The notes under the pieces: model-generated
What the model was told of the DNA's origin: nothing
Seen by the model: only the letters and a program-made list of their open reading frames with translations
Database searches by the model: none
Program-made: the position numbers and the translations under genes
Source of the DNA: Plasmodiophora brassicae
Taxonomy: Eukaryota; Endomyxa: Phytomyxea; Phytomyxea; Plasmodiophorida
Assembly (NCBI GenBank): GCA_036867785.1
Contig: CP145427.1
Coordinates: forward strand, 620,001 to 684,000
Direction of reading: 5' to 3'
DNA: 64,000 nucleotides
Part shown: one piece after another, positions 53,958-64,000 of the stretch
Layout of the letters: every line of letters begins with the position of its first letter
Numbering within the stretch: the first letter of the stretch is position 1

Positions 53958-54982
53958 CTAGAGGTCGTGCGGTTTCCCGCCGTCCCGAACGGGGACCAGC
54001 CACAGCCAGGGCCGCCGACCGAGCACGCTGCGAACGTTGTCCAGCAGGCCGACGTCGAACGGATTGCGGTACTGCACGACGACACGCGTCACGAGGGCGG
54101 GGTGCACCGACAGCGCGCCGCAGGGCAACGACGAACCTGGGGGCGGCAGGAGAACCCGCGCTTCTCATGCAGCTCGATGCTGGTCAGGTTGGCGGCCAGC
54201 AGCACGACGTGGAACACCAGGAACAGGCCGATGCCGACGGAGACGGTGCCGGCGACGAGGGCCACGGTCCCGAAGTGGACCCGAGACTCGGCGAACAGCG
54301 ACAGCAGGAAGGACCGCGGGTAGTACCGCCCGTGGACGTCGCAGATGGCCAGCGCGATCACGCCACAGGCAACCGCCTGCCGACGCGCCCCGCTGTCAGC
54401 AGCCGTAGACGGAGAGAGAGAGACACGCAGACCGTCCAGAACAGCATCAGCAGGAAGAACTTGTGGTTGCCGGCGCCGATGCAATTGCCGACGAACATGC
54501 AGCAGCTGCGAGGACGACGATCGCGCGTTAGCCAGGCACGGCGGTCGCGGGCGCGCGGCACGAAACGGTACGGGGCACCGACTGGTCCATTCGCATCGCG
54601 CACCGCCCGCATCGGTCGCAGTGGTGCGCCCGGTCCGGTTTGAACACGCGGCACTTGCGGCAGAAGCGGAACGCCTGCCGGTCGGACCGCTTCCGCTCGA
54701 CGCACGTCGTCGGTGTCGGCGTGAAATCGGACGGGATCCGCCCTGGTCGGACGCGTCAGCCACGGCGGGTCAGGTGGGCGCGACCGGGCGATCACCTGGA
54801 TCGGTGCGCGACGTCCTGTAGAACGCGACGACGTGCAGGGCGTACGCGGCCAGGAAGACGGTCAGGTAGGCACCGGGCGCGCGGCCAGGCACGAACGCCA
54901 TGACGTAGGTGAAGACGGCGGCCAGCAGGACGGACGAGAGCGCCGTCAGCGCTAGCGCCAGACGGTCGCAGCACCGGGGCAT
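53958..54982 (-). CDS. DHHC-family protein S-acyltransferase with a DHCC motif
   Basis: A palmitoyltransferase-type membrane protein. From the ATG at 54982 come two helices (LALALTALSSVLLAAVFTYV; YLTVFLAAYALHVVAFY), the TDPG stretch, then the Cys-rich domain CRKCRVFKPDRAHHCDRCGRC, then the catalytic segment split by an intron (about 54583-54510), and two more helices. The last exon has the family-type YRNPFDVGLLDNVRSVLG and ends at 53958. The splice reads MDHCCMFVGNCIGAGN, giving DHCC where DHHC is expected. The acceptor choice decides this, but no other join keeps both frame and the following NCIGAGN. Four introns of 50-75 bp. Confidence 0.85.
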
Positions 54983-55364
54983 TACGCACCGCCTTCCCCC
55001 CGACCGATGGATTGCCCGACGACGCTCAGCCTGTGCCGGACCGGGAGGCGCGGGGCGGGTCCTCCTTCCCGGAGTCAGGCGGGATCCTCTGCGCCGCTGG
55101 ACGCGCCCTACTCTTCGCAGGCGGGACCCGTATACGCGTGCGCGTTTCAGTGGCGCTTCCAGCAGGACAGCCATGACGTCCGTGCGAGATCGCTGACTTC
55201 CCAGGGGCGAAGATGCTGGGAGGGCCGGTTGCTGCCCAGCGCGGGAAGCGTACCGATGCGTTTCTCCGAACATTGTCGGTTCCAGTGCACGGAGGCAGGT
55301 TCGATCGACGGCGGTACCCAGGGCGACCCACGGTTAAGCGTGCATAGACGCTCTAGCGAGGACG
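54983..55364. promoter_or_regulatory. Shared upstream region of two divergent genes
   Basis: Between the DHHC-type gene (minus) and the gene at 55365 (plus). Short frames here are low complexity with no domain. Confidence 0.35.
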
Positions 55365-56183
55365 ATGGGCTGCCAGCATTCGCACGCCGGTTTGCAGGAC
55401 GAGGAGACCGGCATCCCGCAGGAAGCGGAAACTGTGGCGGCGGACGCGGTGCAGGCGCCAGCGTCGGTAGGCGCGTCATCGGACACACCACCACACGAGA
55501 CACAGGATGGGCGCGCAGTGGACGTTACACCACGACCCACGCCCGTAGATGGTGACGTCAGCACCGATGCTGCGGCGCCAACCACAAAGAAGGTCGTGTT
55601 CACACGCGAGACGACGCGCCTGACTGGGCGTAAGGTCGCCAAGCGGCTAGCGCGAACCGTCCTGCAGCAGGCCGGCTGCCACGACGACGGACGCATCGCG
55701 TTGCCGGCGTTGATCACACTCGCCAGGTCCGGGTCGTCAGGCGACGACAGCGCTCTCGTCGAGGTCCTCCTCCGCCACCTTCGTCTCGACGGCAATAGCG
55801 GTGAAGGGCAGCTGCCCGGCGAGAACGGACCCGGGCAGGTGGACCCCACCGTCATGGTCCCGTTGGAAAACCTGACCAACCTGTTCGCCGCCCTTCCTGC
55901 GGTCGACGCCGACGCATCGCCGAAACCCCTGGACGGGTTCCTCCAATGGCACGCCACCCAGACCCGATGCCGCACCTGTCGAACGTCGAAACCGATTCGC
56001 TCCCCGCGATTCGCCAACCTGCAGACGGCCGCCGCGACAGGCCGCCCCCGGCTTCCTCCCCTAAAGGCAGCCACGCGCCTACCACCGCCCACGACGCCCG
56101 CCTTCATGAAGCCGCCCGTCCAGGACGCCTGGCTGCTTTCCGGCACCGGAACGTCACCCGCGGATTCAGCAGCCGCCCAGTGA
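55365..56183 (+). CDS. Putative N-acylated protein, 272 aa
   Basis: The protein starts MGCQHSHAG, a classical signal for N-myristoylation on Gly2 and palmitoylation on Cys3, so it is expected at a membrane. The rest is Ala/Pro/Thr-rich with one helical segment (TTRLTGRKVAKRLARTVLQQ and ALVEVLLRHLRLDG, about 55610-55790) and a CRTCR pair near 55970. No family was recognised. It lies beside an acyltransferase gene, though a functional link is only suggestive. The start is well placed and the gene is intronless. Confidence 0.6.
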   Translation: MGCQHSHAGLQDEETGIPQEAETVAADAVQAPASVGASSDTPPHETQDGRAVDVTPRPTPVDGDVSTDAAAPTTKKVVFTRETTRLTGRKVAKRLARTVLQQAGCHDDGRIALPALITLARSGSSGDDSALVEVLLRHLRLDGNSGEGQLPGENGPGQVDPTVMVPLENLTNLFAALPAVDADASPKPLDGFLQWHATQTRCRTCRTSKPIRSPRFANLQTAAATGRPRLPPLKAATRLPPPTTPAFMKPPVQDAWLLSGTGTSPADSAAAQ

Positions 56184-56346
56184 ACGCGCGGCAATGGGCG
56201 ATGCGGCCTTTGCTCGCTGTTCAGTAAAACGCACCTGCAGATGACTGCACCGATACTGCTTTCATGCACGCGACGAGGCCCAAATTCTTGCGGCGTGTCG
56301 CTGTCGTTACCGCGTCTCGAAGCGAGCACGGTCGCTTCGTGGAGTC

Positions 56347-57129
56347 ATGAGTTGTACCGCGGGTGCAGCCCCGCAGTCACCGGCGTGCAGCTGCAGCGTC
56401 GTCGCAGACAAACGTCGCGCGCAACGCCGTGTGGGACAGTTGCGCAGACGCGCGGCGCTGCAGATGGACGTTTCGCACGTGCTTCGACTGCTGCGCTCGG
56501 TGCAGGACGGGTTAAGCACGCGGAACATGCGCCTGCTGGGCGTTGACGTTGGCCTGCGTCGTGTGGGCCTGGCGCGATCCGACCTGGCGGCCCGGATCGC
56601 GTTCCCTGCTGGGTGCGTGTCGCGCCCCGGCCACCTGCTGATCGGGTCGGCCACGTCCAGGTGGATGTCCGGCACGCTGTCCAACTCCGATATCATGCAA
56701 TTCGCCAGCGCGTACAAGGCGATTGCGGACCGGTGCAGAGCCGAACCGACCGACGTCGTCGTCGTCGGGTACCCGTTGCAGGACGACGGCACACCGGGGC
56801 CCGCCTGCCGGTCCGTCGGCACCTTCGTCGACGGGCTGCGACGATGGTGCCGGGCCACGCTGCCACCGGTCGTCTTCTGGGACGAACGATGCAGTACGGC
56901 GCGCGTGAACGCGGATGCATGGGCGCTGGGTCGCCGTCAGTCGCTGGTGGGCGACGGCCACGTCGATGGTGCCGCGGCCGCCATGGTCCTGCAGTCGCTG
57001 CTCGACGCCTACCACGACGGGTTCTACGCTGGGGCCGACGAGCCCGACACGGTCTTCACCGAGCACCTCGACGATGCGCTTCGGGAGCGCCGTCGCCGCC
57101 TTCGCCAGTACAAACACGATCTCGACTAG
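56347..57129 (+). CDS. RuvX/YqgF-type Holliday junction resolvase-like protein
   Basis: An RNase H-fold nuclease family member, in bacteria involved in Holliday junction resolution or 16S rRNA processing. The core has LLGVDVGLRRVGLARSD (first catalytic Asp, near 56535), VVVVGYPLQDDGTPGP (near 56760), VVFWDERCSTARVN (second acidic site, near 56880) and GHVDGAAAAMVLQSLLD (third Asp, near 56965). The ~40 residues before the core are rich in Arg, Ser and Ala with few acids, compatible with a mitochondrial targeting peptide; the ATG at 56464 would drop it. Eukaryotic copies are usually organellar. Intronless. Confidence 0.87.
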   Translation: MSCTAGAAPQSPACSCSVVADKRRAQRRVGQLRRRAALQMDVSHVLRLLRSVQDGLSTRNMRLLGVDVGLRRVGLARSDLAARIAFPAGCVSRPGHLLIGSATSRWMSGTLSNSDIMQFASAYKAIADRCRAEPTDVVVVGYPLQDDGTPGPACRSVGTFVDGLRRWCRATLPPVVFWDERCSTARVNADAWALGRRQSLVGDGHVDGAAAAMVLQSLLDAYHDGFYAGADEPDTVFTEHLDDALRERRRRLRQYKHDLD

Positions 57130-57204
57130 TGGTGCGGCGCAACGTGCTTCTATTCAGACAGGTAACTACTAGTCAACACGCGCAACGTGACAGCGTTGTG
57201 CTTC

Positions 57205-57290
57205 CTAGGGGCGGCGAATGGCCATCTCGATGAGCGCCGTCGCGGCGGTGATCTCGTCCAGTGTGACGTCGAACTGGGGCGGCACGACCG

Positions 57291-57321
<31 letters not shown>

Positions 57322-57747
57322 CGCTTCCGGGGGCTGCGGTTCGGCCTTAGGCACCCGGCAGGTGATGCTGCGTCCCAGGCGGTAGCAGCGCCCGCACGGG
57401 TGCCCGTCATCGCAGCGCGACTTGGCAACGCGGCACGATGAACAGGCGAACGCCGTGCGAGGCGCCGGTTTGTCTGAGGAGATGCGCGCGCGGGGTGCCT
57501 TCACGGTGCAGTCCCGGTTCACGCACGTCGCCTCCTGGTGCAGGCGGATGCATCGTGGGCATGGGCGCTGCTGCCCACACTTGGCCTTGGCGCGGACGCA
57601 GTGCGTGCACGACACGTTCGTCGCCTTCCGGGAACCGGGGCGGGGCAGCGCCGGCGCGATCCGGACCGCAGCACCCGCCGTACGCTGCGCCGCCTTGGAC
57701 TGCGACGACGCCGCCTTGCGCCAGCGTACAAGCGAGAATGCATGCAT
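57205..57747 (-). CDS. Tandem Zn2Cys6 DNA-binding protein II, 180 aa
   Basis: Paralogue of the gene at 53337-53864, in inverted orientation. Two Zn2Cys6 clusters are seen: CTHCVRAKAKCGQQRPCPRC...C and CSSCRVAKSRCDDGHPCGRC...C, with the same spacings and the same conserved leader RKATNVSCTHC. The C-terminus has a poly-Ser run coded by a CTG/CAG array and then a short helix (LDEITAATALIEMAIRR), as in the other copy. The first in-frame ATG is at 57747. It is expected to be a nuclear regulator. Confidence 0.88.
57291..57319. repeat. (CTG)n microsatellite coding poly-Ser
   Basis: Nine to ten CTG units in a row inside the Zn2Cys6 protein II gene, read on the minus strand as AGC serine codons. It is likely to vary in length. 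Confidence 0.9.
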
Positions 57748-58109
57748 GCAGGCGCAAGCTAAGTTCACCGACTTATGGCGCTGGCGTCGCGCCCGGCCGA
57801 TGCGTCGGAGCCGTAACCCCCATGATCACATGTTCAACATGTGGAGGGCGTATCCCGAGCGTGCCGGCGCCACAGCGCCTGGCCCCAAAACCAGGCCACG
57901 GCGACGTCGCATCGTCGGCATCGCCGCGCGCCCCGCACATTCGATTTGCGCGCGACGCAGGCCACTGTCGCGTTCTCGGCAAAAAACGTGCGGCGCTTAT
58001 TTTTCCGCTGCCTTTTTGCAGCGCCGGCTAAATATAGCCCGTCGCAACTGCAGCAGCGTGGTGCAGTGTGTGGGGCGGGATCGCCCGCTACACGCGTCAT
58101 TTGGCAAAA
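57748..58109. promoter_or_regulatory. Shared upstream region of Zn2Cys6 II and FAN-like genes
   Basis: Divergent promoter region. A T/C-rich patch with TTTTTCCGCTGCCTTTTTGC lies near 57999-58018, roughly 90 bp upstream of the FAN-like start. No other gene seen. Confidence 0.4.
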
Positions 58110-61702
<3,593 letters not shown>

Positions 61703-61972
61703 CGCGATTGCAACTACATGGGGAAGGTGGTGGTGGTCGTGGCCGGCACGGCACTGTCACTCCCGTCAGCGACGCGAAACGCGGATGGCGTCGGGCGGAT
61801 CGCCCCCCGTCATGTTTACGTGGGTGTATATAGAGAGACAGACGGGATCGACCCTCGACAGGGTGGGTGCAGGAAGGGCGGTCGCCCCCTGGCCATGGAT
61901 CGATCAGGTCGTCACGACCATCTCGACGCGGTCGCCCGTGGGGATTGGGAATGGCTGCCACCGTTGCGCACG

Positions 61973-62572
61973 TCAGACACACGTTTCGGCGCGCGCCGTC
62001 GACCGCATCCTCACCAGGGTTGCGGCGGGTAGGCCCCTGCTGGACACGACCATGACGAGCGTGTACAGCGATCGTCCGATGGCGATCGCCTGCTGGCGCT
62101 GCGTGCCGATCGGCATGGCCGACGCCGTGCGCTGGACTTCCCGGACGAGCTTGCCGAGGTCCTTGCCGCCGATGCGATCCCTGGACCCGTCCACGCCGGG
62201 CTGCTGGAGCAGGTAGACCGCGTACACCCGGTCGTCGTGCGCCAGGCGGCGTAACGCGGGGCGCGGCAGGCCCGGCGACCCAGGCGACAGCACCGGCGCC
62301 CAGGGCAGGCCACCGGAGCGAATGGCGCCGTCGTCGCCGCCGAACACGATCATGAGGTACGCGGGGCAGCGGAACACGCGAATGTGTTGACGGCGGGCGG
62401 CCGCTGCTTCGGGGCCTGCGCCTGCCATTGACTGTCGACACCCGCTTCCGTCGTTGTCGCCGTTGCGAAGCGATTCGATCTCTGGGCGGCCACCAACCGA
62501 TATACGGCGGATCCCGAGCGTGACACCCACGACGGCGTCGACGTGAGTCACGACGCGTCGATCTGCACCCAT
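61973..62572 (-). CDS. Unrecognised protein, about 199 aa
   Basis: An open frame from the ATG at 62572. The middle has a hydrophobic strand-like part (FRCPAYLMIVFGGDDGAIR), then ALRRLAHDDRVYAVYLLQQP and a helix GKDLGKLVREVQRTASAMP, with LYTLVMVVSSRG near the end. The last ~20 residues may be intronic read-through, as a GTGAGG donor-like site lies near 62015. Family unknown. The gene is convergent with the FAN-like gene and head-to-tail with the ISWI gene. Confidence 0.5.
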   Translation of the reverse strand: MGADRRVVTHVDAVVGVTLGIRRISVGGRPEIESLRNGDNDGSGCRQSMAGAGPEAAAARRQHIRVFRCPAYLMIVFGGDDGAIRSGGLPWAPVLSPGSPGLPRPALRRLAHDDRVYAVYLLQQPGVDGSRDRIGGKDLGKLVREVQRTASAMPIGTQRQQAIAIGRSLYTLVMVVSSRGLPAATLVRMRSTARAETCV

Positions 62573-62717
62573 CAACGGAACAGACCTCCAACAACGTCGC
62601 CCGCGAGCGCGTAACTGGAATAGAGTTTAATGAATGCCGGCCGGTTCGGCGACGGGCGCCCTGTCACACTGCGACATGCCACACGAAGGTCAGACGGCGC
62701 CCATCTCCAGACGCGGA

Positions 62718-64000
62718 TCACCACCCCCCCGTACCTGAGGTGGACCGTTGCCGCGGGACGTTGATGAAATCGTTGTTGTCGTCATCGATGTCGACGCCGC
62801 CGGACTCGTTCCGTGCCTTCTTGGCGGGCGGCTTCAGGTCAATGCTGGGCGCGGACACGCGCTTCTTCCTGATCGACGATTTCCTCGCGGCGCCGTCGTC
62901 CGCCATGTCGCCGTTGTTCTTCTTCTCAGCGCCCTTCTCGATCAGACGAACGAGAATGTCGACACGCCGGCCCAGCTCCTGCGGCGACCTGCTCTTGAAG
63001 AAGTAGTCGAACAGGAACAACGGGGACGTTCGGATCGACACGTGCAGGCGGTCCCACTCGCCGTATCCGAATTCGCCTGCGCAAACAGCACCGTTGGGTA
63101 AAGCACTGGATTGCGACGACCACGAGCGGACCTGTCTTGACGAGAAGGTACCGGTCGTTGAGCTCCGTGTACCCTTTGCCCTTGTGCTGCGCGCCGTACT
63201 TGAACTCGAGCTGCGACATCGGGTCGGGACGGCACTGGTTCAGCTTGCGCTCGATGATCGCCTGGACATCGTTGGCGCGCACCAGGCGCCCTTCGCCCTT
63301 CTCGATGGCCTTCACGATCTTCTCCCAGCCGTCCAGCTCGGTGTACCGTGACCAGAACGTCTCGTGGTACGCTCGGACCTGTGTGGGAGTGTCACCGACG
63401 CATGATAAACCGGCCGCGCGTCATGCAGACCTCGTCCTCGGTCTTCGACGGGACCGATTTCGCGATCTGGTCAATGGCGTTGCGCCCGTGGCGTTCTGCG
63501 TGTACCATTCGTTCAGGCCATGTGCCCAGCGAACGCGTTCGAACCATCATACCCATGGCCCGCAGGTACTGGTTGAAGTCGCGCTTGTTCCAGTGCGAAT
63601 ACCCTTCCGCCAGCAGCGCCTCCTTCTCCGCCAGCTCTTCGTCGGTCAGCGCGGGCGGCAATGCGTCAATGTCGGGCGCATCCAGCGACAGCGACCAGCG
63701 CTCCAGCTCCCGTTCCGACAGTTCGATGATGCGGTCGCGACGAAGGAACTGCCCGAGTCTGATCAGGGACAGTGGCAACGGGAACACAGGCGAATGGGCG
63801 CGCGCGCACCTGGAAATCGAACAGCTGGGGCAGACGCTTCGGTCGGGGGACCAGGGACGGCCCCTTGCGCCGCGAGCGCTGGTCCCGTTCCATGACCTCT
63901 TTGTAGTACTGGTCGACGTCATAGCTGGTCCGCGGGCGAACGCGTTCCCGCTTGCCGAGAGCCTCGGACACCTTGTTCAGGAACGCCAGGTCGGATGCGG
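62718..64000 (-). CDS. ISWI-type chromatin remodeller, C-terminal part (HAND-SANT-SLIDE)
   Basis: The 3' portion of an ISWI/SNF2L ATPase gene; the helicase part lies beyond the window edge. Seen on the minus strand: SYDVDQYYKEVM and KRLPQLFDFQ (HAND, near 63830-63930), then RELERWSLSL, WNKRDFNQYLRAMG (SANT, near 63575), SVPSKTEDEV, FWSRYTELDGWEKIVKAIEKGE and GYTELNDRYLLVK (SLIDE, 63130-63360), LFLFDYFFKSRSPQELGRRV, and a basic tail with a nuclear-localisation-like KPPAKKARNE near 62825. About four exons here. The complex repositions nucleosomes in the nucleus. Confidence 0.92.

Overview
This is eukaryotic nuclear DNA from a compact protist genome. The genes are GC-rich and tightly packed, often less than 100 bp apart, and split by very short introns (about 42-95 bp, mostly 50-75) with GT-AG and a few GC-AG borders. 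The gene set (callose-type 1,3-beta-glucan synthase, class C GPCR, BEACH-WD40, ISWI, SmD3, Brl1/Brr6, DHHC transferase) fits a free-living or parasitic protist. My best guess is a phytomyxid rhizarian such as Plasmodiophora or Spongospora. That is inferred from gene style, not proven. I saw no rRNA, tRNA or CRISPR.

Layout. (1) About 1-24.5 kb is a GC-rich conserved block: an ABCB transporter cut by the window edge, a trypsin-fold protease-like gene, an MFSD5-type transporter, an F-BAR protein, SmD3, a Brl1/Brr6 nuclear-envelope protein, an L-gulonate dehydrogenase (lambda-crystallin type), a class C GPCR with a betaine-binding-like ectodomain, an orphan, and a 7.5-kb glucan synthase. (2) About 24.5-47.7 kb is a lower-GC accessory island. 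It holds a duplicated 2-kb module carrying a 7TM receptor-like gene, an LRR gene built one repeat per exon, a tail-anchored orphan, a MITE-like element, fossil Ty3/gypsy pieces, a Harbinger fragment, a second trypsin-fold protease-like gene, a predicted nuclease-kinase, and a divergent membrane kinase with two decayed copies. It also holds DNA-level fragments of both genes that border it: the glucan synthase (31.2-32.0 kb) and the ABCG transporter (43.1-43.7 kb). (3) About 48-64 kb is GC-rich again: an ABCG transporter, a Sel1-repeat protein, two tandem-Zn2Cys6 proteins, a DHHC-type transferase with a variant motif, a putative N-acylated protein, a RuvX/YqgF nuclease, a FAN-like BEACH-WD40 protein, an orphan, and the C-terminal part of ISWI.

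How the genes fit together. The conserved blocks are mostly housekeeping, transport and membrane-traffic genes with no obvious operon-like logic. The island looks like a duplication-prone zone enriched in receptor-like, kinase, protease and nuclease genes, as expected of fast-evolving parasite regions. The strongest novel signal is a pair of unrelated-looking genes (4.5-5.8 kb and 36.9-39.1 kb) that both carry a chymotrypsin-like His-Asp-Cys triad with a shared G-A-C-x-[TS]-P-I-F nucleophile motif. Exon borders were worked out by hand from reading frame and splice sites and need transcript data.
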